From contig NZ_LYXZ01000001.1 in the NCBI RefSeq assembly GCF_001676615.1, forward strand, positions 434,001 through 498,000: a stretch of 64,000 bases of DNA. The letters run 5' to 3'. Shown one piece after another: positions 8,716 to 18,804 of the stretch; within the stretch, counting starts at the first letter, position 1; each line of letters begins with the position of its first letter. The notes below the pieces were generated by a model that was given only the letters and a program-made list of their open reading frames with translations, ran no database searches and was not told where the DNA came from. Position numbers and translations under genes: made by a program. Source of the stretch: Labrys sp. WJW. Lineage in GTDB: Bacteria; Pseudomonadota; Alphaproteobacteria; Rhizobiales; Labraceae.

Positions 8716-9825
8716 TCACCTCGACAGCCAGGACGCCGCCGCCGTCAACAGGGCTTGGGTGGCAGCCGCCGTCCCCGTCGTGACGCGCACGCCCTCGCCG
8801 CGAAAACAGCGCACCGCAATCCCGGCCGCGGACAAATGAAGAGTCAGCGCCTCAGCTTCCGCGCCGACCGCCAGCCACACGAAATTGGCCTGCGAGAGCG
8901 CGACCTCGAATCCAAGGGCCGAAAGCCCCTCATACATGTGCCCTCGCTGCTCGAGGCTGGCAGCTATGCGTGCCGCGACCACATCCTCCTCGGCAAGGGC
9001 CGCGAGCGCCGCCGCCTGCGCAGTTGCCGGCAGCGGGAATGGCGGCGCAACCGCATTGGCCGCGGCAATGATGCTGCGATCCGCCAGGCAATAGCCGACC
9101 CGCATGCCGGCAAGCCCCCAGGCTTTGGAAAATGTGCGCAACACCGCAAGATTCCGATACCGGACGAGGCGATGCGCGGGCGAGGCTACAACCATCGCCG
9201 TCTCGTCGGCATAATCGGCGTAGGCCTCGTCGAGGATGATGAGCGTTTGCGCGGGTATCGCATCCAGCAGAGCCTCCAACTCGCCCGGCGCCAGCACTGT
9301 GCCGGTTGGATTGTTGGGGTTGCAGATGATCACCACCCGCGCCTCGGACCTGCAGGCATCGAGGATCGCCGCCGCATTCAGCCGGTGACGGCCGTCAAGC
9401 GGCACCTCCACAAGGCGCGCGCCGGCTCCGCCGACGATGATCGGATAGGCCTCATAGGAGCGCCAGGGCGTGATCACCCTGTCGCCGGGATCGCAATAGG
9501 CACGGATGAGCTGGTCCAGCATGGTGACGGAGCCCGCCGACACCGCGATCATGTCGGCTGGCAGACCATGCCGGCTTGCCAGCGCCTCCGCCAGCGCCTC
9601 GCCGCGCAAATCCGGATAACGGTGCGCGCCCGCCGCTGCCTTGGCCACAGCGGCCTGGACGGCCGCGCTCGGTGGATCCGGTGCCTCGTTGGAACCGAGC
9701 CTGTGCGCAAACGCGATGCCGGGCCCGGCCCGGCCGCGTCCATAGCCGGGCAATTCCGTCAGCCGCGCGCTGGGCTTGGGTACGCCAGCTCCCTGATCGC
9801 CGATTGCAAACATTGGCCCCAACAT
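8716..9825 (-). CDS. Class I/II PLP-dependent aminotransferase, histidinol-phosphate aminotransferase-like
   Basis: 369 residues from ATG 9825 (a second candidate is ATG 9813). The fold-type I landmarks are VSAGSVTMLDQL, CNPNNPTGT, ILDEAYADY, the PLP-lysine segment RTFSKAWGLAGMRVGY and the phosphate-binding arginine near FRGEGVRVTTG. The frame stays open further upstream, but a predicted promoter (-35 at 9889-9894, -10 at 9866-9871 on this strand) lies inside that extension, so the longer start is rejected. Resemblance is to HisC, but the neighbours (HutC-type regulator, amino-acid importer, 2-hydroxyacid dehydrogenase) point to catabolic transamination of an imported amino acid rather than histidine synthesis. 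Confidence 0.85.
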   Translation of the reverse strand: MLGPMFAIGDQGAGVPKPSARLTELPGYGRGRAGPGIAFAHRLGSNEAPDPPSAAVQAAVAKAAAGAHRYPDLRGEALAEALASRHGLPADMIAVSAGSVTMLDQLIRAYCDPGDRVITPWRSYEAYPIIVGGAGARLVEVPLDGRHRLNAAAILDACRSEARVVIICNPNNPTGTVLAPGELEALLDAIPAQTLIILDEAYADYADETAMVVASPAHRLVRYRNLAVLRTFSKAWGLAGMRVGYCLADRSIIAAANAVAPPFPLPATAQAAALAALAEEDVVAARIAASLEQRGHMYEGLSALGFEVALSQANFVWLAVGAEAEALTLHLSAAGIAVRCFRGEGVRVTTGTAAATQALLTAAASWLSR

Positions 9826-9846
9826 GTCGGCATCCAAGTTATATAG

Positions 9847-9894
9847 AGTTGTATATGCAACTTGAATATCTTTCAGATGTCGAGCCCCTGTCAA
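9847..9894 (-). promoter_or_regulatory. Promoter with overlapping HutC-type operator for the aminotransferase gene
   Basis: On the minus strand TTGACA occupies 9894-9889 and AGATAT 9871-9866, with 17 bp between. Immediately downstream, over the expected start of transcription, lies the inverted repeat AGTTG-N6-CAACT (9847-9862), containing TTGTATATGCAA. HutC repressors of the GntR family bind TTGTATATACAA-like sites, and a gene for such a protein is the next one along. Repression by blocking the promoter is inferred. Confidence 0.65.
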
Positions 9895-9963
9895 GGCAGA
9901 CGACGCCCTTCGGCGAAGGGACGGCGAGGCTGAGCCCGTCAGAAACCCGCCTCTCCCTTCGCG

Positions 9964-10725
9964 TCAGCGACCGACAGGCATTCGCCCGGCAAGGCTGAAG
10001 CGAGGCCCCGGGTGCAGGAAACGCGCGCTGGTAGCAATCATGCCGCGCGACCAGGTGCGCCGGCGCAGCAAAAGCAGCGGTTCGCCCTGCTTCATTTCGA
10101 GCAGCTTGCAGCTGAACTCATCGGCCAGGACGGCCTGAATGACATGTTCGACCTCCTCCAGGGGAGCCACGGCCATCAGGTGGACATAGGGTGTTATTTT
10201 TGTGAAATCCTGCTCCAGATAATCCGGAGAAAACTGCGGGTTTACGTATCTGTCTTCAATTTGCAGCGGCCTTCCGTTTTCCCGGTGGACCAACAGAGAG
10301 TGAAATACCATAGAACCGGGCACGACATTGAGCTCGGTAGCAAGATTGAGATCGCTATTGACCTCCTCCATCTTGATGACGTCCGTCGTATGTCGGTTTC
10401 CGCGCGCTTCGATCTCGGAATGTATGTTGCGCAATTCCAGAAAGGTGGATTGGCTTTGGCGGGCGGCGACAAAGGTGCCGGCCCCCTGCCGCCGCACCAG
10501 CACCCCCTCCGCGGCAAGATCGCGCATGGCAATATGGACGGTCATGCGTGAGGCGCCCAACTGTTCCGAAAAGCGCGCTTCAGATGGGACCCGATAGCCT
10601 TCCTGCCATTCGCCTGAATTGATTTTCGCCAGAATATGGTTGCGCACCTGCTGCCCCAGCGAAACCCCAATCTCGCCGTTGCCGCGGACCATCTCCTTCA
10701 AGGCGCCATCTCTTTTCTTGTTCAT
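9964..10725 (-). CDS. GntR-family regulator of the HutC subfamily
   Basis: 253 residues from ATG 10725 (a TTG five codons upstream is an alternative). The N-terminal GntR winged helix is at about residues 15-85 (GQQVRNHILAKINSGEW, YRVPSEARFSEQLGASRMTVHIAMRDLAAEG, RRQGAGTFVA). The UTRA effector domain follows, with the HutC-like run SPDYLEQDFTKITPYVHLMAVAPLEE (written here only as a landmark near residues 170-195). HutC proteins sense urocanate, but no hut enzymes are in view. The flanking genes (aminotransferase unit to the left, importer to the right) both carry TTGTATA-type palindromes in their promoters, so this protein probably represses both. Confidence 0.88.
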   Translation of the reverse strand: MNKKRDGALKEMVRGNGEIGVSLGQQVRNHILAKINSGEWQEGYRVPSEARFSEQLGASRMTVHIAMRDLAAEGVLVRRQGAGTFVAARQSQSTFLELRNIHSEIEARGNRHTTDVIKMEEVNSDLNLATELNVVPGSMVFHSLLVHRENGRPLQIEDRYVNPQFSPDYLEQDFTKITPYVHLMAVAPLEEVEHVIQAVLADEFSCKLLEMKQGEPLLLLRRRTWSRGMIATSARFLHPGPRFSLAGRMPVGR

Positions 10726-10850
10726 CTCGTCATGTGCCAATGCGCCTGAATCAAACAGGTCTACATGTTAATACAAGCTGCATAGGGCAGCAGCCGAAAA
10801 CCGACGACTTCTCCGTAGACAGGCTCGACGGGAAACAGTTCCCAATAATG

Positions 10851-10864
10851 TATATAGCTATATA
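10851..10864. promoter_or_regulatory. Palindrome TATATAGCTATATA in the regulator-importer gap
   Basis: A perfect 14-bp palindrome, preceded by TG and followed by GT, lying in the 389-bp gap between the HutC-like gene and the importer genes. It resembles the TGTATA half-sites near the other two promoters of this cluster and may be a further operator. The rest of the gap (10741-11114) holds no gene. Confidence 0.45.
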
Positions 10865-10983
10865 GTAAAATGGAATGGTTGCCAGTCCCGATACGCCACC
10901 GCGTCGGCAAGAGCCAGAGCGCCGGCTCGACCTCAGCACGTCACGAACCCGGGATTTCCCTGGGCCATGAGGGCGGATCACGC

Positions 10984-11026
10984 TTGACAAGAACGGTTTC
11001 GATTAGTTGTATAAGCTAGTATATAC
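10984..11026 (+). promoter_or_regulatory. Promoter with overlapping HutC-type operator for the amino-acid importer
   Basis: TTGACA at 10984-10989 and TGTATA at 11008-11013 are spaced by 18 bp, a good sigma-70 promoter. An inverted repeat GTATA (11009-11013) ... TATAC (11022-11026) overlaps the -10 box. The similarity of the TTGTATA motif to the site in front of the aminotransferase gene suggests common control by the HutC-like regulator. Confidence 0.65.
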
Positions 11027-11114
11027 ATCTGATCATCAAGCCATCCGGAACCAAAATCCGCGAGCTTCGAGACCACGTCAATGTGGCCCTCGCGACAAAC
11101 AGGGGACTCAATGC

Positions 11115-12011
11115 ATGGGCAATGAACGTCGTCGTCACGCTCGGTCCGCTTCGGCGACCGCAGCCGCATTGTTCCTGGTCGGAGCATTGCTCGCGGGTAC
11201 GGCTCTTGCCGATACCGCCATTGCGACCAAGGCGGATCCCAAGATCCAGGCCATGCTGCCGGCCAAATTGAGAGAAGCGGGCAAGATAAGGGTTGCCAGC
11301 AACGTCGAATATCCGCCGTTCGAATATTTCGACACCGACAACACCACCATCATCGGCCTCGACAAGGATCTGGCCGAAGCGATCGGGCAGAAGCTCGGCG
11401 TCAAGCTCGAATTCCAGCATATGAGCTTCGACGCCATCATTCCGGCTCTCGCCGCCAACCGCTACGATATGGCGATGTCGGCGATGACCGACACCGAGGA
11501 GCGACGCAAGAAGGTCGATTTCGTCGACTACTTCACCTCGGGTGGTGGTTTCCTGGTCAAGCAAGGCAATCCCAAGAACGTCCATAGCCTGGCCGACATC
11601 TGCGGCATCTCCGTCGCAATCGACAAGGGCACCACGGAAATCGACGATGCGAAGAAGGCTTCGGACGACTGCGTGAAGGCCGGCAAACCTGAAGTCAGCG
11701 CCAAGATCCTGCCCGGCACCAGCCAGATCGTCCTGGCCTTGCAGGCAGGCCGGGCCGACGTGGCCATGATCGACACCTCCGCCGGTGCCTATATTGCACA
11801 GCAACACAAAGGCACCTTCGAGGTGCCGAGTACCTCCTATGCACCACGTCACTACGGATTGGTGCTGCCCAAGGGTTCCGACGAATTGACCAAAGCCCTC
11901 CAGGCCTCCGTGCAGGCTTTGATCGACGAAGGCACCTACGGCAAGATCCTGGCCAAGTGGGGACAGGAGGTCGGCGCCATCGACAAGGCCATGATCAACG
12001 ACGGCCAATAA
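11115..12011 (+). CDS. Amino-acid ABC transporter, periplasmic substrate-binding protein
   Basis: 298 residues from ATG 11115, which follows AGGGGAC; an upstream in-frame codon would put over 30 residues ahead of the signal peptide. Signal peptide about residues 1-30 (RRR..., hydrophobic AAALFLVGALLAGTALA, cleavage after ALA). The mature protein is a type 3 solute-binding domain with the motif VASNVEYPPFEYFD, IGLDKDLAEAIGQKLG, and DMAMSAMTDTEERRKKVDFVDYF, as in the histidine/arginine/glutamine-binding group. It delivers its ligand to the permease and ATPase encoded directly downstream. The exact amino acid cannot be read from the sequence. Confidence 0.92.
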   Translation: MGNERRRHARSASATAAALFLVGALLAGTALADTAIATKADPKIQAMLPAKLREAGKIRVASNVEYPPFEYFDTDNTTIIGLDKDLAEAIGQKLGVKLEFQHMSFDAIIPALAANRYDMAMSAMTDTEERRKKVDFVDYFTSGGGFLVKQGNPKNVHSLADICGISVAIDKGTTEIDDAKKASDDCVKAGKPEVSAKILPGTSQIVLALQAGRADVAMIDTSAGAYIAQQHKGTFEVPSTSYAPRHYGLVLPKGSDELTKALQASVQALIDEGTYGKILAKWGQEVGAIDKAMINDGQ

Positions 12012-12056
12012 GGGATGGAGATCGCCACCCGGCAGCCGCAACTTCGGGAGCCAGCC

Positions 12057-13028
12057 ATGTCGGTCAACGAGACCCGTTCGCAGGGAGCAGATGTCGATCC
12101 TACGATAGACCTGGTCATCAGGCCGGCCAGTCATCCCTGGCGCTGGGTGGCCATCGCCTTCGTCGCCCTTCTGGCGGCGATGCTGGTGCACACGCTCTTC
12201 ACCAACCCACGGTTCGAATGGGCCGTGGTCGGTCAATACTTCACCTCGCAGACGATCTTGCTCGGCGTATGGCGCACTCTGGAGCTGACGGCCATCGCCA
12301 TGGTGATGGGTGTCGCGCTGGGCGTGATGCTGGCGGTCATGCGGCTGTCGCCGAACCCCATCCTGTCGGGTGCGTCATGGCTTTTCGTGTGGTTCTTCCG
12401 CGGAGCGCCGCTGCTGGTGCAATTGCTGGTCTGGTACAATCTGTCCGCCCTGTTTCCCCATATCTCGCTGGGCATCCCGTTCATCGGCCCTGACTTCGTC
12501 GAGCTGGATGCCAATGTGCTGATCACGCCCTATGTGGCGGCAATCCTCGGGCTCAGCCTGAACGAAGCCGCCTACAGCGCTGAGATCATCCGCGCGGGTA
12601 TCATTTCCATCGACCACGGCCAGACGGAGGCGGCCCAATCCATCGGCATGTCGCGCGGGCGGCTGTTGCGGCGGGTGATACTGCCGCAGGCGATGCGCGT
12701 CATCATCCCGCCGCTCGGCAACGACACCATCAATATGCTGAAGATGTCGGCCCTGGTCAGCATCATCGCCGTACCCGAACTGCTCTTCGCCGCCCAGACG
12801 ATCTATACGCGCACGTTCGAGACCATTCCGCTGCTGCTGGTGGCGGTTATCTGGTATCTGATCATCGTTTCGGTGATGAGCGGCATCCAGTATTACATCG
12901 AGCGTCACTATGCCCGCGGCAGCAGCCGCAACCTCCCTCCGACGCCCCTGCAAAGCATCGGCGCATTCTTCGGGCTGTCCCGCAGCAGCCCGATCGATCC
13001 TGGCGAGAAAGGGAGGAGCGCGCCATGA
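12057..13028 (+). CDS. Amino-acid ABC transporter, permease
   Basis: 323 residues from ATG 12057, preferred over ATG 12015 because a GGGAG site stands at the right distance. It has an N-terminal membrane segment at about residues 30-48, then the HisM/GlnP-type permease domain with the run LGVWRTLELTAIAM, WFFRGAPLLVQ, the EAA loop (NEAAYSAEIIRAGI..IDHGQTEAAQSIGMS) and several more membrane helices. Single permease, so the complex is probably a homodimer in the inner membrane. It overlaps the ATPase gene by four bases (ATGA). Confidence 0.92.
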   Translation: MSVNETRSQGADVDPTIDLVIRPASHPWRWVAIAFVALLAAMLVHTLFTNPRFEWAVVGQYFTSQTILLGVWRTLELTAIAMVMGVALGVMLAVMRLSPNPILSGASWLFVWFFRGAPLLVQLLVWYNLSALFPHISLGIPFIGPDFVELDANVLITPYVAAILGLSLNEAAYSAEIIRAGIISIDHGQTEAAQSIGMSRGRLLRRVILPQAMRVIIPPLGNDTINMLKMSALVSIIAVPELLFAAQTIYTRTFETIPLLLVAVIWYLIIVSVMSGIQYYIERHYARGSSRNLPPTPLQSIGAFFGLSRSSPIDPGEKGRSAP

Positions 13029-13813
13029 CCTTTCAACCAAAGCCGCCAGCCAAGATCATGGTGCAGGCGACGGGCGTGCGCAAATCCTTCGGTGCCCTGG
13101 AGGTTCTCAAGGGAATAAACCTGTCCGTTTCGAACGGCCAGGTGATGTGCCTGCTTGGCCAGTCCGGTTCCGGCAAAAGCACCTTCCTGCGTTGCATCAA
13201 CCATCTCGAGCGTATCGACAAGGGCCGCATCCGCGTGGATGGCGAGCTGATCGGCTACAGGGAACACAAAGGCCACCTCCAGGAAATGCACGAGCATGAG
13301 ATAGCGCGCCAGCGCATCCACATCGGCATGGTGTTCCAGCACTTCAATCTGTTCCCCCACATGACGGTTCTCCAGAACATCATGGAGGGGCCGGTCGGGG
13401 TGAAGCGGGAACCGCGCGAGGAGGTGAGGGAACGCGCCCACGCCATTCTGAAGCGCGTCGGACTGGCGGAGAAGGTCAACGCCTACCCCCGCCAGCTGTC
13501 CGGCGGACAGCAGCAGCGTGTCGCAATCGCGCGCGCCCTCGCCATGCAGCCCAAGCTCATCCTTTTCGACGAACCGACCAGCGCCCTGGACCCTGAATTG
13601 GTCTCCGATGTGCTGGACGTGATGCGCGACCTTGCCCAAAGCGGCATGACGATGATCGTGGTGACCCATGAGATCGCCTTCGCCCGCGAAGTGGCTGATC
13701 ACATCGTCTTCATGGCCGGCGGCGAGATCATCGAGGAAGGCGGGCCCGGGGATGTACTGGGCAACCCATCCCATCCACAGACGCAAGCCTTTCTCTCCAA
13801 AGTGCTTGTATAA
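13025..13813 (+). CDS. Amino-acid ABC transporter, ATP-binding protein
   Basis: 262 residues. Walker [10 protein letters not shown] (about 48-56), Q-loop [10 protein letters not shown], signature [15 protein letters not shown], Walker [13 protein letters not shown] and the switch histidine in VVTHE are all present, in the form typical of GlnQ/HisP ATPases. It starts inside the stop codon of the permease gene, so translation is coupled. It completes a three-gene importer; no terminator with a clear T-run was found directly after it. Confidence 0.95.
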   Translation: MTFQPKPPAKIMVQATGVRKSFGALEVLKGINLSVSNGQVMCLLGQSGSGKSTFLRCINHLERIDKGRIRVDGELIGYREHKGHLQEMHEHEIARQRIHIGMVFQHFNLFPHMTVLQNIMEGPVGVKREPREEVRERAHAILKRVGLAEKVNAYPRQLSGGQQQRVAIARALAMQPKLILFDEPTSALDPELVSDVLDVMRDLAQSGMTMIVVTHEIAFAREVADHIVFMAGGEIIEEGGPGDVLGNPSHPQTQAFLSKVLV

Positions 13814-14277
13814 AGATAGACAAACATCGTTTAGCCGTCGCCTTGGACCGCGAGTTGCCGCCTGGCGGAGAGGCAGGCATAGCAAGTTTGACTATGCGGC
13901 CGGTGACGTTACCCCAGGTTTTATCCAGCGCCCAGTTTGCTCGGGTGGTCGAAGATCCAGGCTCGGGTGGCGGGTTGCGGCCCCTGCGGCAAGCGGCCCT
14001 TGATAGGAAACAGGGCCGCCCCGAACGTCCCGTGGCTTCGGCCGCCCCTTCCATCGCCGCGTGCCGACGTGAGGGATTGATGGTTACCTCCGAGAAGGCT
14101 GCTTCGCCCCGTGCGTCGAGCGCACTTCGACGCGGACGCGAGAGGAAATGGATTTCACGATAAAACGCCATTCATCAAGCCGTTGCGACCGCGCCGTCTT
14201 GAAAGGGACGGCGCCGACCCCTTGCCTGCATGCGGCCAGGGGCGGCACTTTTCTTTGGCATCGGTGGTGGCTCAGGC

Positions 14278-14431
14278 CCTCGACCTTCACCTCGCTGCCC
14301 TTGGCGTCATAGAGCTTGCCGTTGAGGAAATAGTCGCCCTCATGCAGCATGGAGATGTCCTGGTAACGCAAGGTGCGCTCCATGCCGGCCACGAACACCG
14401 ATTGCTGGTCGGAATTACCGGCCCTGCATGG
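14278..14431 (-). pseudogene. Possible gene fragment of unknown family
   Basis: Minus-strand frame reading AGNSDQQSVFVAGMERTL, then YQDISMLHEGDYFLNGKLYD, then AKGSEVKVEG. The composition and the D/G/N-rich turns look like part of a globular protein, yet there is no start with ribosome site and the sequence on both sides loses protein-like character. I do not recognise the family. Most likely a remnant of a deleted gene. Confidence 0.3.
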
Positions 14432-14726
14432 GCAAGAGATGCCGGCCTGCCGCGCCTCTTCATGGACGCCGATATACCGGCAGACAGACGATCGGCAGCG
14501 ACGGCCCAGCCTCCCAACGTTGGAATACGCTTGATGCTGTGGGTCGAGCTTGTTGATTTCTATTATGCCTACTCAGAATGCTTCATTGGAAAAGGGTTCG
14601 ACTTCGCCTGATCTTGCAGATTCCACATCGTGAAATTCGTCGGGATTTTGCAACGGACGACTCGCATTTGCCCGATATTCGGATTACGAACCATTGGTAT
14701 GCGCTTGTTTACGCGTTCGCGATCAA

Positions 14727-14753
14727 GATGCTTTGAGCGTATTTCAAAGCATC
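14727..14753. promoter_or_regulatory. Perfect 10-bp inverted repeat upstream of the ureidoglycine gene
   Basis: GATGCTTTGA (14727-14736) and TCAAAGCATC (14744-14753) with a 7-bp spacer, 77 bp before the start codon of the ureidoglycine aminohydrolase gene, in AT-rich DNA. There is no T-run after it, so an operator is more likely than a terminator. No candidate regulator gene lies next to it; the closest is the truncated IclR gene at 25.3 kb. Confidence 0.55.
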
Positions 14754-14830
14754 ACCGGCAGATATCGTTCCCAAGCAATGCAAGTACTGAAGTATAAGAA
14801 ATATCAACTAATGGGCCTAAGGATAGAATA

Positions 14831-15663
<833 letters not shown>

Positions 15664-15667
<4 letters not shown>

Positions 15668-16155
15668 GCATCCTTCTCGTCGAGCCCCTCACTCGCGAGA
15701 CCTTCGCGTCCTTCGGCGAGGTGATCGAGACCGACGGTGCCGCGCATTATCCGATCAATGGCGGGCGTTGCGAGCGCTATCATGCCCTCGCCCGGGCCGA
15801 AGCCAAGGGGCCGGGCGGCCACGTCATCATCAACATCTTCAAGGGCACGCCCTATGCCCTGCCCTTGAAGCTTACGATGGTGGAACGTCATCCTTTCGGC
15901 AGCCAAGCCTTCTTCCCCCTGTCACCGCGCCCTTTCCTGGTGGTCGTCGCGCCGGATGAGGGCGGCCGGCCGGGAGCGCCCCGCGTTTTCCTGACCAGTC
16001 CGGGCCAGGGCGTGAACTATCCGGCCAATCTCTGGCATGGCGTACTGACGCCGCTCGGCGAGCCGCAGGATTTCCTCGTCGTCGACCGGGCGGGAGATGG
16101 CAGCAATCTCGAGGAATTCCACTTCCCCGAGCCTTACGAGATCCGCCTGCCCTGA
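15664..16155 (+). CDS. allA: Ureidoglycolate lyase
   Basis: 163-residue enzyme that splits (S)-ureidoglycolate into glyoxylate and urea. The N-terminal part (LTRETFASFGEVIE), the central MVERHPFGSQAFFPLSPRPF and the end segment GVNYPANLWHGVLTPL..DFLVVDR are characteristic of AllA. The ATG overlaps the stop of the aminohydrolase gene (ATGA), so translation is coupled. A strong terminator hairpin follows 30 bp after the stop codon, making this a two-gene unit. Confidence 0.93.
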
Positions 16156-16185
16156 TTGATCTTTCGTGGATCGACTGAATTCCAG

Positions 16186-16223
16186 GCCTCCCGCCGCTGC
16201 CCGCGACGGGAGGCTTCGTTTTT
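16186..16223 (+). terminator. Rho-independent terminator after the allantoin-pathway pair
   Basis: GCCTCCCG (16186-16193) pairs perfectly with CGGGAGGC (16207-16214) around a 13-nt loop and is followed by TTCGTTTTT. Placed 30 bp after the stop of the ureidoglycolate lyase gene. Confidence 0.85.
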
Positions 16224-16256
16224 CGGGAAATGTGCTGCCTGTAGCGACGGGCCGCG

Positions 16257-16290
16257 CCGAAAAGTGGGTACCGGTTTTCGGAAAAAAGAT
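16257..16290. repeat. Rhizobial-type intergenic palindromic element
   Basis: CCGAAAA (16257-16263) and TTTTCGG (16275-16281) are the arms of a short palindrome around GTGGGTACCGG, followed by an A-run. I recognise this core as a dispersed intergenic element frequent in Hyphomicrobiales genomes. Confidence 0.65.
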
Positions 16291-16298
16291 GCGGCAAT

Positions 16299-16403
16299 CG
16301 TCACCCTTACCCTCGCCCCGCAGGCAGCTGGGCCAGGGGGCGCAGACGTTGCGCCTGCTTCTCGAAGCTTTCATCTCGCCCAACCGTCGGGCGAGATGAG
16401 GGG
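16299..16403. repeat. Partial copy of the CCCTCACCC-type repeat
   Basis: Begins CGTCACCCTTACCCTCGCCCC and ends with the perfect 10-bp hairpin CATCTCGCCC/GGGCGAGATG (16372-16381 and 16389-16398) around AACCGTC. The same modules occur in the larger element at 42173-42362, so both belong to one repeat family. Lies between convergent genes. Confidence 0.7.
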
Positions 16404-16432
16404 ATGAAAGACTGCGATAGCCGCGTGGCGCC

Positions 16433-18616
16433 CTACCCTGCAGCCGCCGCCAGCGTGGTCATGTTCACGATGCCGCGCACCGTCGTCGCCGGCGTGAGGA
16501 TATGGGCGGGCTTGGCAGCTCCCAGCAGGATGGGGCCGACCGAGACGCCTTGCCCCGCAATCACCTTCAAGGCGTTGAAGGTGATGTTGGCCGCATCCCG
16601 GTTCGGCATGACCAGGAGGTTGGCAGCGTCCGTCAGCCGCGTGTCGGGCCGGACCCTGGCCAGGGCGGCGCGGCTGAGAGCCGTATCGGCCTGCAATCCG
16701 CCCTCTACCTCCAGTTCCGGCGCGAGTTCCAGGATACGCGCGAGCGCCGCCCGCATCTTGCGCACCGACGGGTCGTCGCTGCCGCCGTCATCGGTATGGG
16801 ACAGCAAGGCCGCACGGGGCACCTGGCCGAAACGGCGCAGTTCCCTGGCCGCAAGCACCGTCATCTCGGCGATTTCGTCCGCCGAGGGATCGCGATGAAT
16901 GAAGGGGTCGCAGACGAACACCGTGTGGCGCGGCAGCTGCAGCAGGCCCATGGCGGCGAAGGCATGCGCATCGGACCGCAGGCCGACGATCTTGCCGATC
17001 GGGGCAAGGTGATCGGCATAGGCACCGGCGATGCCGCATAGCATGCCCTCGACCTCGCCGGCGGCCAGCAGCCGGGCCGCCGTCGAGGTACCGCCCATGG
17101 CCGCATCGTCGCCGACATCGACGACCTCGACATCCTTGCCGGGCCGGATGCGCAGGCCCAGTTCCTGCATCCGGCGGGCGATGACATCGGGCCGCCCGAT
17201 CAGGACGGGCGAGGCGATACGCTCGTCGAGGGCGATCTGGGCCGCGCGCAGCACCCGGTCATCTTCGCCCTCGGCATAGGCGATACGCTTGGCGCCGGCC
17301 TCGACCGCCGCCGCGAACACCGGCTGCATCACCGTGCCGGACGTGTAGACGAAACGCTCGAGGGAACGCCGGTAGGCGTCGAAATCCTCGATCGGCCTGA
17401 CCGCGACGCCGCTGGCGACGGCGGCCTCGGCCACCGCCGAGGCCACCTTGACGATCAGCCGCGGATCGAACGGCTTGGGAATGAGATAGTCCGGACCGAA
17501 GCTGAGATCATGGGTGCCATAGGCGGCGGCCACGACATCGGACTGTTCGACCCGCGCGAGTTCGGCAATGGCGCGGACGGCCGCCAGCTTCATCGCCTCG
17601 TTGATGGTGCGTGCGCCCACATCCAGCGCGCCCCGGAAAATGAAGGGGAAGCACAGGACGTTGTTGACCTGGTTGGGATAGTCCGACCGCCCGGTCGCCA
17701 CGATGGCGTCCGGCCTCACCTCGCGGGCCAGTTCGGGCCGGATTTCGGGCTCGGGATTGGCGAGTGCCAGGATGAGCGGCCGCTCGGCCATGCCCGCGAC
17801 CATTTCCGGCTTGAGGACACCCGCCATCGAGAGGCCGAGGAAGATGTCGGCGCCTTCCACGATGTCGGCGAGGGTACGTGCCTGCGTCTCGCGGGCATAG
17901 CGGGCCTTGCTCTCGTCCATCGAGGCGGTGCGTCCCTTGTAGACGACGCCCTTGCTGTCGGTGACGAAGACGTTTTCCTTGCGCAGCCCCAGATGGACGA
18001 GCAGATCGAGGCAGGCGAGAGCCGCAGCCCCGGCGCCCGAGCAGACCAGCCTGGCGTCCTCGATCTTCTTTCCGACCACTTCCAGGCCGTTGAGGATCGC
18101 GGCGGCCGCGACGATGGCCGTGCCATGCTGGTCGTCATGGAAGACCGGAATCCCCATGCGCTCGCGCAGCTTCGTCTCGACGATGAAGCATTCGGGCGCC
18201 TTGATATCCTCCAGATTGATCCCGCCGAAGGTCGGTTCGAGGCTGGCAATGATGTCGACCAGCTTGTCGGGATCGGTTTCGTCGATCTCGATGTCGAACA
18301 CGTCGATACCGGCGAACTTCTTGAACAGGCAGCCCTTGCCCTCCATCACCGGCTTGCCGGCGAGCGCGCCGATATTGCCGAGGCCGAGCACGGCCGTACC
18401 GTTGGAGATGACGGCCACCAGATTGGCGCGCGCCGTCAGGCTGGAGGCTTCCTGCGGATCGTCCTTGATGGCGAGGCACGCCGCCGCGACACCGGGCGAA
18501 TAGGCCAAAGCGAGGTCGCGCTGTGTCGTCATGTCCTTGGTCGGCAGGACGGTGATTTTTCCAGCAATGGGATAGCGATGGTAATCCAGGGCAGCTTTGA
18601 CCAGTTGCTCGTCCAC
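16433..18616 (-). CDS. maeB: NADP-dependent malic enzyme with C-terminal phosphotransacetylase-like domain
   Basis: 727 residues: N-terminal malic domain (about 15-150, with [12 protein letters not shown] and [10 protein letters not shown]), NAD(P)-binding domain (about 160-400, [36 protein letters not shown]) and a C-terminal phosphate acetyl/butyryl-transferase-like domain (about 430-720). This hybrid form decarboxylates malate to pyruvate; the C-terminal domain usually lacks transferase activity and senses acetyl-CoA. The start is GTG 18616 behind GGAGG. It follows the dihydrolipoamide dehydrogenase gene by 188 bp on the same strand, so pyruvate made here would feed the pyruvate dehydrogenase complex encoded just upstream. 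Confidence 0.93.
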   Translation of the reverse strand: MDEQLVKAALDYHRYPIAGKITVLPTKDMTTQRDLALAYSPGVAAACLAIKDDPQEASSLTARANLVAVISNGTAVLGLGNIGALAGKPVMEGKGCLFKKFAGIDVFDIEIDETDPDKLVDIIASLEPTFGGINLEDIKAPECFIVETKLRERMGIPVFHDDQHGTAIVAAAAILNGLEVVGKKIEDARLVCSGAGAAALACLDLLVHLGLRKENVFVTDSKGVVYKGRTASMDESKARYARETQARTLADIVEGADIFLGLSMAGVLKPEMVAGMAERPLILALANPEPEIRPELAREVRPDAIVATGRSDYPNQVNNVLCFPFIFRGALDVGARTINEAMKLAAVRAIAELARVEQSDVVAAAYGTHDLSFGPDYLIPKPFDPRLIVKVASAVAEAAVASGVAVRPIEDFDAYRRSLERFVYTSGTVMQPVFAAAVEAGAKRIAYAEGEDDRVLRAAQIALDERIASPVLIGRPDVIARRMQELGLRIRPGKDVEVVDVGDDAAMGGTSTAARLLAAGEVEGMLCGIAGAYADHLAPIGKIVGLRSDAHAFAAMGLLQLPRHTVFVCDPFIHRDPSADEIAEMTVLAARELRRFGQVPRAALLSHTDDGGSDDPSVRKMRAALARILELAPELEVEGGLQADTALSRAALARVRPDTRLTDAANLLVMPNRDAANITFNALKVIAGQGVSVGPILLGAAKPAHILTPATTVRGIVNMTTLAAAAG

Positions 18617-18804
18617 GACGTCCTCCGATTGATTGAACTCGATGCGTTCGGCAGGAAGGGCCTTGCGGCCCGCTCCCGCCCTTGTCTTCAGGGCGCACTC
18701 CGCCGTCGACGCCCAAGCGGGCGCCTTTCAGGCGGGCCTTTGCGCGGGAACCGGGTCGTCAGGACATGGTCAGGACGCCCGGCTTGGCTTCAACTGCGAT
18801 GGTC

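Larger units (their letters stand above)
13814..14830. other. Roughly 1-kb gap without an intact gene
   Basis: Between the importer and the ureidoglycine gene. Short open frames occur on both strands of 13.8-14.6 kb but none has a recognisable domain, good ribosome site or credible codon pattern along its whole length. One stretch of about 50 codons on the minus strand looks protein-like (separate entry). From about 14.57 kb the base composition turns AT-rich, and a perfect inverted repeat at 14727-14753 marks the likely control region of the next operon. Confidence 0.5.

Noticed and set aside
13843..14163. Small genes in the gap after the amino-acid importer
   Set aside because: Open frames on both strands overlap each other, without ribosome sites or domain similarity.
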